Source: an uncultured Roseobacter sp. (GTDB taxonomy: Bacteria > Pseudomonadota > Alphaproteobacteria > Rhodobacterales > Rhodobacteraceae). Taken from it: DNA of 64,000 bases. Below the pieces are notes generated by a model that saw only the letters and a program-made list of their open reading frames with translations, was not told where the DNA came from and ran no database searches. Where the stretch lies: assembly GCA_947501635.1 (NCBI GenBank), contig CANMWT010000005.1, positions 248,001 to 312,000 of the forward strand, in the 5' to 3' direction. How positions within the stretch are numbered: position 1 is the first letter of the stretch; the number at the start of each line of letters is the position of its first letter. Made by a program: the position numbers and the translations under genes. Below, piece after piece: positions 25,072-34,731 of the stretch.

Positions 25072-25509
25072 CTATGTCTTGCGGATGACCAGACCGTGTT
25101 TGTCCTCGCGTGAAAAACCAAGGCTTGTATAAAACCCCAAAGCCGCACGCTTTTGACCTGTCAGGACCATGACTTTGTAGGCATCGGCTTCCCACGCCTT
25201 GGACAGGGCGCAGGCCATGGCTGCGCGTCCAAAGCCACGGTTTCGGCGGTCGGCGCGGGTCACTACGTTTTCCAGAACGCCATAAGGTCTGCCGCCCCAT
25301 GTCACATTTGGCAGCAGGTGAAGCGTGACCATCGACACCAATGTGTTTTCGGCAAACGCACCAATCACCATGGTGCCATCATGGTCTAACACACGGTGGA
25401 AGTGTTCAGGGTCACTGCACGCAGGCCCGAACGTCAGCTCACTGTAAAGCGCCAGCGCATCTTCAGTGTCGCGACGCGTAAGGGCGCGCGACACCGAAGC
25501 CGGGCACAT
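25072..25509 (-). CDS. GNAT family N-acetyltransferase
   Basis: The 145-residue protein has the GNAT motif A (NVVTRADRRNRGFGRAAMAC, acetyl-CoA pyrophosphate loop) and a C-terminal VLTGQKRAALGFYTSLGF segment. Its ATG shares one base with the ssb stop codon (TGATG), a hallmark of translational coupling, so it is made from the ssb transcript. The substrate is not known. Confidence 0.85.
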   Translation of the reverse strand: MCPASVSRALTRRDTEDALALYSELTFGPACSDPEHFHRVLDHDGTMVIGAFAENTLVSMVTLHLLPNVTWGGRPYGVLENVVTRADRRNRGFGRAAMACALSKAWEADAYKVMVLTGQKRAALGFYTSLGFSREDKHGLVIRKT

Positions 25510-26009
25510 CAGAACGGGATTTCGTCGTCAAGATCGCGCGACGGTGCCGGGCTGGGCGTACTTCCACCACCCCCGCTGTAGCTGTCTCCGCCACGATCAT
25601 CATACCCCATCTGGCCACCGCCGCCGCCACCACCGTAGCCACCGCCACCCCCGCTGTCGCGGCCGTCCAGCATGGTCAGCGTACCGCCATAACCTTGCAA
25701 GACGACTTCTGTCGAATACCGGTCCTGGCCGGATTGATCCTGCCATTTGCGAGTTTGTAGTTGCCCTTCGATGTAGACCTTGGAACCTTTGCGCAGGTAC
25801 TGTTCTGCAACGCGCACAAGCCCTTCTTGGAAAATGGCGACCGAATGCCACTCTGTCTTCTCCTTGCGCTCGCCCGTATTGCGGTCTTTCCACGTCTCAG
25901 ATGTTGCAATCCGCAAGTTGCACACCTTACCGCCGTTTTGAAAACTCCGCACTTCGGGGTCGCGCCCGAGATTGCCAATCAGAATAACCTTGTTCACCGA
26001 GCCGGCCAT
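25509..26009 (-). CDS. ssb: Single-stranded DNA-binding protein
   Basis: The 166-residue protein has an OB fold ([19 protein letters not shown], residues 5-23; [29 protein letters not shown]-like segment near 95), a glycine-rich flexible linker and the conserved acidic tip DDEIPF that binds replication and repair partners. It is essential for replication and is likely transcribed from the gap toward the lytic transglycosylase gene. Confidence 0.96.
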   Translation of the reverse strand: MAGSVNKVILIGNLGRDPEVRSFQNGGKVCNLRIATSETWKDRNTGERKEKTEWHSVAIFQEGLVRVAEQYLRKGSKVYIEGQLQTRKWQDQSGQDRYSTEVVLQGYGGTLTMLDGRDSGGGGGYGGGGGGGQMGYDDRGGDSYSGGGGSTPSPAPSRDLDDEIPF

Positions 26010-26219
26010 AATGCCCCCCTTATGCTCTTGTCGTCTTTTGTCCGCTGCTGCAGTGCACCCCGAATCCGGATGCCGCCAATTTGTCTCAATCTATACTGAG
26101 CAGGAAGGCGTGAAAACATCGTAAAAATCAAACTGCACAGGCATTTTGTGTCGCGGCGCTCGGGGCTGGAAAAATGCGCCAGACTTGATATGGTCGTCAG
26201 ACCTTGGGGAAGGATGGGG

Positions 26220-26819
26220 ATGTTCGTGCTAAAGCCGATTGCCATGATACTGATTGCGACTCTTGCTGCGACAACAGCGGTCGAGGCACAAACCGTGTCG
26301 AGCAAAAGCCGCAGCAAACTCTTCAAATCGCAAATCAAAGTGCTCGATTCCCGCGCGGCAAGCCAATACAATAATTCTATTCGCCTCAAACCACCTTCGG
26401 TGGTGACACCGGGGCTTGTAAACATACCAGCATACAACGGCAAATACCGCGGTGCTTTTTTGGAAATGGCCAAAGAGGCCGCGCGCAGACACAATGTGCC
26501 CGAGAACCTGTTTTTACGGCTGGTGCAGCAGGAATCCGGCTGGAACCCGACGGCAAAGTCTCACAAAGGGGCTTTGGGTCTTGCACAGTTGATGCCGGGT
26601 ACTGCACGCGCGCTGCGGGTTAACCCGCTGGACCCAAAGCAAAACCTTGAAGGCGGCGCACGCTATCTGCGCAAGCAATTCGAAGAATTCCGGTCGTGGC
26701 CGCTTGCCTTGGCCGCCTACAACGCAGGCCCGCAGGCCGTAAAAAATTACGGTGGCATTCCTCCCTTCAAGGAAACTCAGAACTATGTCCGTCGCATCAC
26801 TGGCGCCGGAGCAGGCTGA
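26220..26819 (+). CDS. Lytic transglycosylase domain protein
   Basis: The 199-residue protein (ATG 26220 with AAGGA nearby) has a signal peptide ending VEAQ and a C-terminal SLT domain: catalytic Glu105 in QQESGWNP, then [16 protein letters not shown] and [11 protein letters not shown]. This is the family 1 goose-lysozyme-like fold, which cuts peptidoglycan with 1,6-anhydro product. It is short, with only a linker of about 45 residues before the domain. It appears monocistronic. Confidence 0.9.
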   Translation: MFVLKPIAMILIATLAATTAVEAQTVSSKSRSKLFKSQIKVLDSRAASQYNNSIRLKPPSVVTPGLVNIPAYNGKYRGAFLEMAKEAARRHNVPENLFLRLVQQESGWNPTAKSHKGALGLAQLMPGTARALRVNPLDPKQNLEGGARYLRKQFEEFRSWPLALAAYNAGPQAVKNYGGIPPFKETQNYVRRITGAGAG

Positions 26820-26940
26820 AGACAGCTCACAAGAAAGTTAGCGTTTTAAACAAGCCTCCATAAAGCCTCCCTTTTCCTGTCACAACTGCGCCCAAATTCA
26901 CCCATAGGTCGTACTTAAAGACGATTAGGGGAGAGCCCAG

Positions 26941-27351
26941 TTGGCCACAGCTAATTTTCAAGCCCGCATTGAGCGTATTCAGAATGCCCAAAACAATGCA
27001 CCCATGACCAAAAAGGCGAGCTTTCGCACGCCGGGGATCGGTGGTGTCGCGGCGGTCATGCAAACCAAGCGTCGCCGCCGCCATCCCGTGCGGGACCACA
27101 TCACGTCCATTGCTCTGGGGCTTGTGATCGGGGGTCTGCTGGGTGTGCTGTTGATGGGGCTGTCGATGGAAGGCGCCCCTTGGGGGCCAGCCGGGCAATT
27201 CCATACAATTGCCTATTACGCCACTATGGGCGGTCTCGGCCTTGCTCCGCTCCTGGTATTTCTATCGGTCATCATGGCGACAAAACGCCCAGGCTTTGCG
27301 CTGTTTACGCTGGCCTACGTCACAGGCATCGCAGCGCCAATGATGTTCTGA
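26941..27351 (+). CDS. Membrane protein of unknown function, 136 aa
   Basis: A TTG start at 26941 is preceded by GGGGAGAG; an ATG 21 codons later lacks such a site. The N-terminal 50 residues are basic and soluble (RRRRHPVRDH), followed by three hydrophobic segments (about 54-75, 88-108 and 114-133). No enzyme motif was recognised. It may anchor in the inner membrane with the basic part in the cytoplasm. A GC-rich hairpin without a T run follows the stop. Confidence 0.65.
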   Translation: MATANFQARIERIQNAQNNAPMTKKASFRTPGIGGVAAVMQTKRRRRHPVRDHITSIALGLVIGGLLGVLLMGLSMEGAPWGPAGQFHTIAYYATMGGLGLAPLLVFLSVIMATKRPGFALFTLAYVTGIAAPMMF

Positions 27352-27399
27352 AAAGAAATCTGAGGTGGTGCAGGCGTGCTGCCCGCACCACGCGTCCGC

Positions 27400-29490
27400 T
27401 CACTCGGCGGCTACGCCCACTTCAATCACCGGCTCCATCTTGGCGAGGATCTCATCGCTCAGGTGGCATTTGATCTGATGGTTGCCAGCCAACGTGCGCA
27501 CCGGCGGCACTTCCTTCTCGCAAAGCCCGCCGGGTACTTCAGACTTCCAGCGACACCGCGTCTGGAACGGGCACCCCGACGGCGGGTTCATGGCTGACGG
27601 GATATCCCCATCAAGAACGATGTGCTTTTTCTTCACAGAAGTATCCGCAATCGGCACCGCAGACAGCAAGGCCTCCGTGTAAGGATGATAGGGCGGGGCA
27701 AATACCTGATCGGTCGTCCCAAGTTCGACCACATGTCCCAGATACATCACCATCACACGGTCACTGAGATAGCGGACAATGGACAGATCATGTGAGATGA
27801 ACAAAAGCGTGGTCTTCTGTTCCCGCTGGATTTCCATCAACAAATCCGTCACCGCCGCCTGCACTGAAACATCAAGCGCAGACACCGGTTCGTCCGCGAC
27901 AACAATACGCGCATCCCCCGCAAAGGCGCGCGCAATGCCGACCCTCTGCTTCTGACCGCCCGACAACTGTCGTGGCATCCGGTTGGCAAACTCTCGTGGC
28001 AACTTCACCAGATCCAACAGCCGTAGCATCCGCTGGGTGCGGTCCTTCTCGTTCTCACCGATCCCAAAGATTTCAAGCGCCCGGATAATCTGACGACCAA
28101 CCGTCATCGACGGGTTCAGCGTGTCAAAGGGGTTCTGGAACACCATCTGAACATCCGCGACAGTCTGCGTGTCGCGCTCTTCGATCGGCACATCCTGAAT
28201 TGGTTTGTTGCCCAGCAGGATCTCGCCCTCGGTGGCCGTCTCAAGACCCATCAGCACCTTGGCAAATGTCGACTTGCCGCAACCCGATTCACCAACAATA
28301 GCCAGCGTTTCGGATTCGCGCGCTTCAAACGAAAGCGTTTCATTTGCCTTCACCACTTTTTTGTTGCCGCCGCCAAAGATCGCATTCGCCGCAACCTCAT
28401 AATACTTCTTGAGGTTGTCCATCTTCAGAACCACATCACCAATCTCTCCCTTGGTCTTGGTATCTTCCAAAACCATCGGCGCAGCCCAGTCGATCTCCTT
28501 GAACTTGAGACATCGCGTCGCGTGACGCTCGTGACCGGGCACATCCTCCATCATGATGACGCCCTGATCGCAGCGCCCTGCTTCAAAGTAGTCACAACGG
28601 GGCCCGAAGTTGCACCCGTTGGGGCGCTCATGGGGCAGGGGGAAGTTGCCCGGAATAGCCTTCAGAGGACGCGCATTCTTGTCCGCCCCCGGCAACGGTA
28701 TAGACCGGAACAAGGCCTGCGTATAAGGGTGCTGCATGCGATCAAACACATCTTCGATTGATCCACGCTCAACAGCCTCTCCCGAATACATGACGCAAAT
28801 TCGGTCGCAGGTCTCGAGTACAAGGCCAAGGTTGTGGCTGATAAAGAGCATGGACGTGCCGTACTTTTTGCCCAGGTCCTTGACCAGCTCCACCACGGCA
28901 GCCTCCACGGTCACATCCAGTGCGGTCGTCGGCTCGTCCAGAATAAGCAAGGAAGGCTCGGACATTAACGCCATGGCAATCACAATACGTTGCTGTTGCC
29001 CGCCCGACAATTGATGCGGAAAACTGTTCAGCATCCGCTTGGGGTCAGGGAGTTTCACATCCGTTACGACTTGCAGCGCCCGCTCATAGGCATCTTTCTC
29101 GCTCATTCCCTGATGGATCATGGGCACTTCCATCAATTGCTTGCCGATCTTCATTGCAGGGTTCAGCGACGCCATGGGCTCCTGATAAATCATCGCAATT
29201 TCCGAGCCACGGATGTCGCGCAACTCCTCATCGCTCATGTCGCCCAGATCCCGCCCCTTGAACTTGATCGACCCGCCGACAACCCGCCCATTCTTACCCA
29301 GATCCTGCATAACACCCAGGGCCACAGTCGACTTTCCGCAACCGGATTCGCCTACCAGTCCGACCGCCTCACCCGGTTTTACCGTGACGGAAAAATCCAT
29401 AACGGCAGGAATTTCCCGCAACCGCGTAAAGAACGATATCGACAATTTGTCGATCTCTAGAATAGGACCGTCATAATCCAGTTTCGCCAT
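27400..29490 (-). CDS. Fused peptide-type ABC importer ATPase (DppD-DppF-like)
   Basis: The 696-residue protein holds two complete nucleotide-binding domains: the first with GESGCGKSTVALG, LSGGQQQR and LILDEPTTALD, the second with GESGCGKSTFAKV, LSGGQKQR and VVADEPVSALD. Each is followed by the oligopeptide/dipeptide C-terminal (oligo_HPY) extension with cysteines, for example CNFGPRCDYFEAGRC. This is the fused DppD/DppF arrangement of peptide and nickel importers. I start at ATG 29490; 29496 is also possible. It is third in a minus-strand operon after two permeases. Confidence 0.93.
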   Translation of the reverse strand: MAKLDYDGPILEIDKLSISFFTRLREIPAVMDFSVTVKPGEAVGLVGESGCGKSTVALGVMQDLGKNGRVVGGSIKFKGRDLGDMSDEELRDIRGSEIAMIYQEPMASLNPAMKIGKQLMEVPMIHQGMSEKDAYERALQVVTDVKLPDPKRMLNSFPHQLSGGQQQRIVIAMALMSEPSLLILDEPTTALDVTVEAAVVELVKDLGKKYGTSMLFISHNLGLVLETCDRICVMYSGEAVERGSIEDVFDRMQHPYTQALFRSIPLPGADKNARPLKAIPGNFPLPHERPNGCNFGPRCDYFEAGRCDQGVIMMEDVPGHERHATRCLKFKEIDWAAPMVLEDTKTKGEIGDVVLKMDNLKKYYEVAANAIFGGGNKKVVKANETLSFEARESETLAIVGESGCGKSTFAKVLMGLETATEGEILLGNKPIQDVPIEERDTQTVADVQMVFQNPFDTLNPSMTVGRQIIRALEIFGIGENEKDRTQRMLRLLDLVKLPREFANRMPRQLSGGQKQRVGIARAFAGDARIVVADEPVSALDVSVQAAVTDLLMEIQREQKTTLLFISHDLSIVRYLSDRVMVMYLGHVVELGTTDQVFAPPYHPYTEALLSAVPIADTSVKKKHIVLDGDIPSAMNPPSGCPFQTRCRWKSEVPGGLCEKEVPPVRTLAGNHQIKCHLSDEILAKMEPVIEVGVAAE

Positions 29491-29540
29491 TTTCATCTCT
29501 CCCTGTCTGGAGCGGAGCCGCAAAACCCAACCGGTTCTTT

Positions 29541-29589
29541 GGTCCCGAAATATCCCGGGGGTCTGGGGGCAGCGCCCCCAGCCACTCTC
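29541..29589. repeat. REP-like intercistronic hairpin element
   Basis: Between the permease stop and the ATPase start lies a stem CTGGGGGC/GCCCCCAG (29563-29581, loop AGC) followed on the plus-strand left side by CCCGGG and a GAAATATC motif. I recall similar GC-hairpin plus GGGATATTT sequences dispersed between genes of roseobacters. It could also attenuate or stabilise the operon mRNA. Confidence 0.45.
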
Positions 29590-29590
29590 A

Positions 29591-30808
29591 TTAATCGCGC
29601 AAGCTCTCTTCGCGCAGCCCGTCCGCCAGCAGGTTCAGCCCCAACACCAAGGTCAGAAGTGCGACAGCGGGCGCGATCGCTGCATGCGGATAAAGTGCGA
29701 GCAATCGCCGCCCGGCATTGATCGTGCTGCCCCAGTCAGGGCTTTCAGACGCAAGACCCAATCCAAAGAAACCAAGGGTTCCCAAAAGGATCGTCGTATA
29801 CCCGATGCGCAGGCAGAAATCGACGATCAGCGGACCACGGGCATTGGGCAGGATCTCCCACAACATAATGTACCAGGGCCCCTCACCACGGGTCTGGGCT
29901 GCTGCCACATAGTCCCGCGTCTTGATGTCCATCGCCAGTCCGCGCACGATACGAAAGACCGTGGGCGAGTTGACAAAGACAACGGACACGAAGACCACCA
30001 GAATGCCGGCGTCAATGTCAAAAAGATCAAGAAACGACGGCAATCCCGGTATCGAATAGGTCGGTGTCGCGACCACAGACCCGTTTGTCGACACCAGCGA
30101 CAGATACAACCAGCCGAGCCCGCCCAAAACACCGATCAACAGGGGCGTTCTGATCTTGGGCTGCGTATAGTAGCGCGAGTTCAGAAGGATGCACATGAAG
30201 ATCAGCGGGAAGACGAACAAAAACAGCGCCATGTAATTTGGAATGCCTGTCAGGACAATCTCGGGTGTCACCAGAAGGTAAAACAGCAAGATGACCGGGA
30301 AGGCGAGGATGAGGTTGGCGAGGAAGGACAGCACAGTATCCAGCCGTCCCCCGTAATAACCGGCCGGCAATCCCAGTGTAATCCCCACCATAAAGGCAAA
30401 AAGCGTGGCGATCGGGGCGATCTGCACCACGATCCAGGCCCCTTTGATAAGGCGGCTGAACACGTCGCGCGCCAGATTGTCCCCGCCCAGAAGGAAGTAG
30501 GCATATTCGCCTTCCTCGGCCCCCCGCATTGGCGTGCCGGGCACCTTGTTTTTCATGCCCGAGACCTGACTGAGCGGATCATGGGTCACCAGCATGTCCA
30601 AAGGTCCGCCGAAAATACCGACAAAGACCCAGAACATAACAAGCGCAAATCCAATCATCCCGATGGTGCTGTCAAACAGCTTACCGTAAAGGCCCAGCTT
30701 GCGCTTGTAGGTGATCGAGATCGTAAACAGGACGATAAGGGAAATCCAAACCGGTCCAAGTTGCATAAACATACGGGCGATGATGCTGCCCCAGGAAAGT
30801 TCTTCCAT
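29591..30808 (-). CDS. ABC transporter permease, DppC-like
   Basis: The 405-residue inner-membrane protein has about six or seven hydrophobic helices and a binding-protein-dependent permease core; the EAA-loop segment AAAQTRGEGPWYIMLWEILP should contact the fused ATPase. The length exceeds the usual 300 residues because of an extra pair of membrane segments around residues 175-235. It forms a heterodimer with the product of the next upstream gene. The substrate is probably a peptide or other oligomer. Confidence 0.87.
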   Translation of the reverse strand: MEELSWGSIIARMFMQLGPVWISLIVLFTISITYKRKLGLYGKLFDSTIGMIGFALVMFWVFVGIFGGPLDMLVTHDPLSQVSGMKNKVPGTPMRGAEEGEYAYFLLGGDNLARDVFSRLIKGAWIVVQIAPIATLFAFMVGITLGLPAGYYGGRLDTVLSFLANLILAFPVILLFYLLVTPEIVLTGIPNYMALFLFVFPLIFMCILLNSRYYTQPKIRTPLLIGVLGGLGWLYLSLVSTNGSVVATPTYSIPGLPSFLDLFDIDAGILVVFVSVVFVNSPTVFRIVRGLAMDIKTRDYVAAAQTRGEGPWYIMLWEILPNARGPLIVDFCLRIGYTTILLGTLGFFGLGLASESPDWGSTINAGRRLLALYPHAAIAPAVALLTLVLGLNLLADGLREESLRD

Positions 30809-30820
30809 GACCAGCCTCCT

Positions 30821-31864
30821 TTACGCGATGCGAATACGTGGGTTGAGATAAACGTAACCGATATCGGATATCAGCTGCGTCACCAGAACCACGAAGACAG
30901 ACACGACAGAGACGGCCAGCAACAACTCAATGTCGTTGTTGGACGCTGCCTGCACCAAAAGCCAGCCGAAACCCTTGTAGTTAAACAGCGTCTCGACAAT
31001 CACCACCCCGTTTAGCAGCCATGGAAACTGCAGCATGATAACTGTAAACGGAGCGATCAACGCGTTACGCAAGGCGTGCTTGAGAACGATGTCGGAAAAC
31101 TTTACTCCCTTCAGTCGGGCAGTACGGATATACTGTGCGGTCATAACCTCGGTCATGGAGGCGCGTGTCATTCGGGCGATGTACCCCATGCCATAAAGCG
31201 AAATCGTGATGACAGGCAGGGTAAAGTTTTCGAAGGTCGCGTTCTCCATCGCCGACGTGGCAGAGCCTTTGAACCATTTCAGTCCAAAGGCCGAAGACGC
31301 AAAGACTGCAATAAAGATAACGCCGGAGACATATTCAGGCGTCGCGGTCGAGGCAATCGAGAAGGTCGAAAGCGACCGGTCCAGCTTGGACCCCTCGCGC
31401 ATCCCGGCCAGCACCCCGACAATAAGCGCCATAGGGACCATAACCAGCATGACCGCAAACATCAGTTTGCCGGTCAGCGCCAGTCGCGTGGCAACGATCG
31501 TGCCAACTTCATCCTTGAAGACCGTCGAGACCCCCCAGTCTCCCTGCAAAACGCCGCAATAGCTGCTACGTTCCTCGACCGGCGTGTCTGCAGGAAAACA
31601 ACGACCCGTCACGACGCCGTCTGCTTCATGCACCCAGCCGGGCAAAACGCCCAACCACTGGCCAAATTTGATAGGCATTGGCTGCAAGTAGCCGTTTTTA
31701 TCGAGGTAACTGGCCACGGCTTCATCCGACATGCGGAAGTTGCCCTGGGTTTTGGCCAGTTTTTCGAGGTTAGGATAAAGATTGGTCAGCCAGAACACGA
31801 TGAACGTCAGGCAGAGCGCCGTCAGTAGCATCACGCCCAGACGTCTGAGTATGAATAGTCCCAT
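30821..31864 (-). CDS. ABC transporter permease, DppB-like
   Basis: The 347-residue protein (ATG 31864, AGGGG upstream) begins with LFILRRLGVMLLTALCLTFI, the usual DppB N-terminal helix, and has the core permease segment with EAA loop (IRTARLKGVKFSDIVLKHAL). A large periplasmic loop follows the first helix (about residues 30-105). It is the first gene of the transporter operon. No periplasmic substrate-binding protein precedes it, which is unusual. Confidence 0.87.
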   Translation of the reverse strand: MGLFILRRLGVMLLTALCLTFIVFWLTNLYPNLEKLAKTQGNFRMSDEAVASYLDKNGYLQPMPIKFGQWLGVLPGWVHEADGVVTGRCFPADTPVEERSSYCGVLQGDWGVSTVFKDEVGTIVATRLALTGKLMFAVMLVMVPMALIVGVLAGMREGSKLDRSLSTFSIASTATPEYVSGVIFIAVFASSAFGLKWFKGSATSAMENATFENFTLPVITISLYGMGYIARMTRASMTEVMTAQYIRTARLKGVKFSDIVLKHALRNALIAPFTVIMLQFPWLLNGVVIVETLFNYKGFGWLLVQAASNNDIELLLAVSVVSVFVVLVTQLISDIGYVYLNPRIRIA

Positions 31865-32000
31865 AGTAGCCCCTGTTGTCAGGCCTGGTGTGTCAAGCAC
31901 ACCGTCGCGCGCGATTTTACGCTGCCCATTACTTGTCAGGTGCCATCAGGCATCAGTTTTTAAGCCGCGTCAATGGAAGCGAACGCCGCATACTGGTTCA

Positions 32001-32025
32001 TTTGCGACATTCTCAGCGTCGCAAA
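32001..32025. promoter_or_regulatory. Inverted repeat upstream of the ABC operon
   Basis: TTTGCGAC and GTCGCAAA form a perfect 8-bp inverted repeat with a nine-base spacer. It is 40 bases after the araC-family stop and 137 bases before the first permease start. It may be an operator of the transporter operon; as a terminator it lacks a T run. Confidence 0.4.
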
Positions 32026-32064
32026 TCAGCCCCTAACGATGTTTGAAAACAGCGCCAGGACCCT

Positions 32065-32853
32065 TCAGGCCGCAGTTTTGCGAAGCTTTGACGGGGTTGT
32101 TTTCGTATGGTGCAAGATAAAGCGTGTGAAATAGGCTGCGCTGCCAAATCCCAAAAAGCGGGCAATGTCTTGGGCGGGCACTGTGCTGGAGGATAGCAGG
32201 TGGCGTGCCTCATACAGAATACGTTCGGTCAGCAGTTCTGCCGCGGTCTTTCCGGTCGCCGCCTTGCAGGCGCGGGTCAGATGCGTTGGCGTCACCTGCA
32301 ACGCCGCTGCGTGGTCGGCCATCGTCATAGGTTGCTGAAAATGTTCGGAAATGCGCAGGCTGTAGGCCTGGGTCAGGCGCGCGGCGGCATTCGGGCGTGG
32401 TGCTACATGTTCTTCCAGCGCCATCTGGCGTTGCAGCCAGACCGAGATCAGAGCGCCATGCGCATCCATCGCCGTGTTCAGCAACGGCCGGTTTTTTTGC
32501 TGTTCGCGCGTTGCCGCTTCCATCAAAACCGTCAATTCAGACATCGCGTCCTGTTGGCGGATACGCAGTTGCGCGGGCGTTTGAGGAAAGACCAGACCCG
32601 TGCCCTGCGGCACGACCATGACCTGCGCCACTCCCTGACGCCCAAGCTCCAGTGCGAAAAGCTGTCCTGCGGGCACCACAATTGCGTTGTGCGTTCCCAC
32701 GCCTCTGCGCTGGCCGGCCAGAAGAAGACGACCTTGTCCGCGCGTAATCCAGATCATCAGGCTTTCAGGACGGTCATGTGCCAATGACAGTCGCCAGTCC
32801 TGACCGCCCGTCAGCTGCGGCAAGGTCAGGATTCTGAGGTTCGGATCATACAT
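32065..32853 (-). CDS. AraC family transcriptional regulator
   Basis: The 262-residue protein has an N-terminal cupin-like ligand domain (residues about 20-95) and a C-terminal double helix-turn-helix (from about 160: MTMADHAAALQVTPTHLTRA and DIARFLGFGSAAYFTRFILH), the classic AraC/XylS arrangement. ATG 32853 was chosen; an in-frame TTG at 32868 is possible. No strong ribosome binding site was seen. It lies upstream of the ABC importer on the same strand and may control it. Confidence 0.85.
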   Translation of the reverse strand: MYDPNLRILTLPQLTGGQDWRLSLAHDRPESLMIWITRGQGRLLLAGQRRGVGTHNAIVVPAGQLFALELGRQGVAQVMVVPQGTGLVFPQTPAQLRIRQQDAMSELTVLMEAATREQQKNRPLLNTAMDAHGALISVWLQRQMALEEHVAPRPNAAARLTQAYSLRISEHFQQPMTMADHAAALQVTPTHLTRACKAATGKTAAELLTERILYEARHLLSSSTVPAQDIARFLGFGSAAYFTRFILHHTKTTPSKLRKTAA

Positions 32854-32942
32854 GGAAAAACTGCACAATGTCTGAAAACGTAAACATCACGCCAGTATAT
32901 GTTGAAAACTGTCACCTGTCAGGAGGTTTTCATCAAATAAGT

Positions 32943-33836
32943 TCAACCGCTGCCGGCGTAAACAGCCCAGTCACGCATCTTGGACCTGAACCAGGTGCGC
33001 TGTCTTTTGGCGAACTGGCGCGTAGAAACCACTGCGGCCTCACGCGCGTCGTTCAGGCTCAACAGGCCCTTGAGATATGCCACCAATTCGGGCGCGCCGA
33101 TGGCACGATGTGCCGGCAGCGTGGGGTCAAAAGCGGGCAAAACGGCGCGAACTTCATCCAGTGCACCCGCTTCGATCATCAGATCAAAGCGCCGTTCAAT
33201 CCGGTGATTCAACCAGTCCTTCGGCGCGTCAAAGACAATCGGGTGGGCGTCACTTAACGCAAGCAATGGGGGCGGCGTATCTGCCTGCCAACGCGCCAGA
33301 CCGCGACCGGTCGCTTCAAGGACTTCCCACGCGCGCTGTACGCGGGCGCGGTTCAGGCTGTCTATGCCGGCGCGTGTTGCGTCATCAAGTTGCTCCAGCA
33401 TCGCTTCGCGGGACAGCGCGTCTCCACGTTTACGCACGGTTGACGGCACGGCAGGAATCTGTGCCAGACCACGGGTCAGCGCTGAAAAGTACAATCCGGT
33501 GCCGCCAACGATAATCGGGCGCGGGCCCGCCTCAAGCCGTGGCGCTACCTCTCGCAACCAGTGGCCCGCGGAGTACTCTGCCGTCGCCGCCACATGGCCG
33601 TAAAGCGCATGTCGGGCCCGGGCTTCTTCCTCTTGCGAAGGACGTGCGGTCAGCACACGCCAGCACGCGTAGACCTGACTGGCATCGGCATTTATTATCA
33701 CGCCCCCCTGCGCCTCGGCGATGCGCAGCGCGAGATCGGATTTGCCCGACGCAGTAGGCCCGGCGATCAGAACAGGTCTATGCGGTTCAATCGCGTCCAG
33801 AATAGTGTCGGCTGTGAAATGCGGGCGGAGTGTCAT
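32943..33836 (-). CDS. miaA: tRNA dimethylallyltransferase
   Basis: The 297-residue protein has the P-loop [12 protein letters not shown] (about residues 26-37), the DASQVY motif and [16 protein letters not shown]. It adds a dimethylallyl group to N6 of A37 in tRNAs that read UNN codons. Divergent from pyrH, with 93 bases between the two starts. The length is near the family norm of 300. Confidence 0.93.
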   Translation of the reverse strand: MTLRPHFTADTILDAIEPHRPVLIAGPTASGKSDLALRIAEAQGGVIINADASQVYACWRVLTARPSQEEEARARHALYGHVAATAEYSAGHWLREVAPRLEAGPRPIIVGGTGLYFSALTRGLAQIPAVPSTVRKRGDALSREAMLEQLDDATRAGIDSLNRARVQRAWEVLEATGRGLARWQADTPPPLLALSDAHPIVFDAPKDWLNHRIERRFDLMIEAGALDEVRAVLPAFDPTLPAHRAIGAPELVAYLKGLLSLNDAREAAVVSTRQFAKRQRTWFRSKMRDWAVYAGSG

Positions 33837-33879
33837 TTTTCACCGTCTTTGGCTGGAGCGCGCATTGAAGTCCGCCCGC

Positions 33880-33908
33880 TTTTGCGACATTTTGCGCGGG
33901 AATACAAT
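33880..33908 (+). promoter_or_regulatory. Candidate promoter of pyrH
   Basis: A TTTTGC element and a TACAAT element 17 bases apart end 21 bases before the pyrH start. The spacing fits a sigma-70-type promoter; the -35 match is weak. Confidence 0.35.
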
Positions 33909-33929
33909 TGACCGAACAGGAGCAGCCCC

Positions 33930-34658
33930 ATGTCATCATCCGAACCTCAGGCCGCTTTCAAAAGGGTTATGCTGAAAATCTCGGGCGAGGCGCTCATGGG
34001 CGATCAGGGGTTTGGCCTGCATCCGCCAACTGTTGAGCGTATCGCGCGCGAGGTGCTGTCCGTCCACGACCTGGGTGTCGAGATTTGTATGGTGATCGGG
34101 GGCGGTAATATCTTTCGCGGCTTGCAGGGGTCCGCACAGGGTATGGAACGGACGACAGCCGATTACATGGGAATGCTCGCTACGGTTATGAATGCCTTGG
34201 CCATGCAGTCGGCCCTTGAGAGTCTGGGCATCCATACGCGGGTCATCTCTGCGATAACGATGAATGAGGTCGCCGAGCCATACATACGCCGCCGCGCCGT
34301 GCGACACCTTGAGAAAAAACGCGTGTGCATTTTCGCGGCGGGCACCGGCAATCCATATTTCACGACAGATACCGCAGCTACGCTGCGCGCAAACGAAATG
34401 TCCTGCGAAGCGATCTTCAAGGGCACCAAGGTCGATGGCGTCTACGACAAGGATCCGACAAAGTTTGAAGATGCAAAACGCTACGATACTGTGAGCTATG
34501 ATGATGTTCTGGCAAAACGCCTCGGCGTGATGGATGCATCCGCCATCGCGCTGGCCCGCGACAATAACCTGCCTATCATCGTCTTTTCTCTGGATGAGCC
34601 CGGCGGTTTTCGCGGCATTCTTGCGGGTGAGGGGACCTACACAAGGGTGCAGGGTTAA
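33930..34658 (+). CDS. pyrH: UMP kinase
   Basis: The 242-residue protein has the UMP kinase start ([18 protein letters not shown]), the phosphate-binding [11 protein letters not shown] and the [11 protein letters not shown] and [10 protein letters not shown] segments of the amino acid kinase fold. It makes UDP from UMP and ATP, regulated by UTP and GTP in the family. It opens the conserved pyrH-frr-uppS-cdsA group. Confidence 0.95.
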   Translation: MSSSEPQAAFKRVMLKISGEALMGDQGFGLHPPTVERIAREVLSVHDLGVEICMVIGGGNIFRGLQGSAQGMERTTADYMGMLATVMNALAMQSALESLGIHTRVISAITMNEVAEPYIRRRAVRHLEKKRVCIFAAGTGNPYFTTDTAATLRANEMSCEAIFKGTKVDGVYDKDPTKFEDAKRYDTVSYDDVLAKRLGVMDASAIALARDNNLPIIVFSLDEPGGFRGILAGEGTYTRVQG

Positions 34659-34731
34659 GAGACGCGACACATCTGTACAGCGCTGTTTGCACCGCGCTAT
34701 AAGCTGACAAACAAATAAAAAGGCAGACAAC

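Noticed and set aside
29684-31015. 443-codon plus-strand frame opposite the two ABC permease genes
   Set aside because: The product is rich in Asp, His, Arg and Gln as expected from antisense of membrane codons, and both permeases are well supported.
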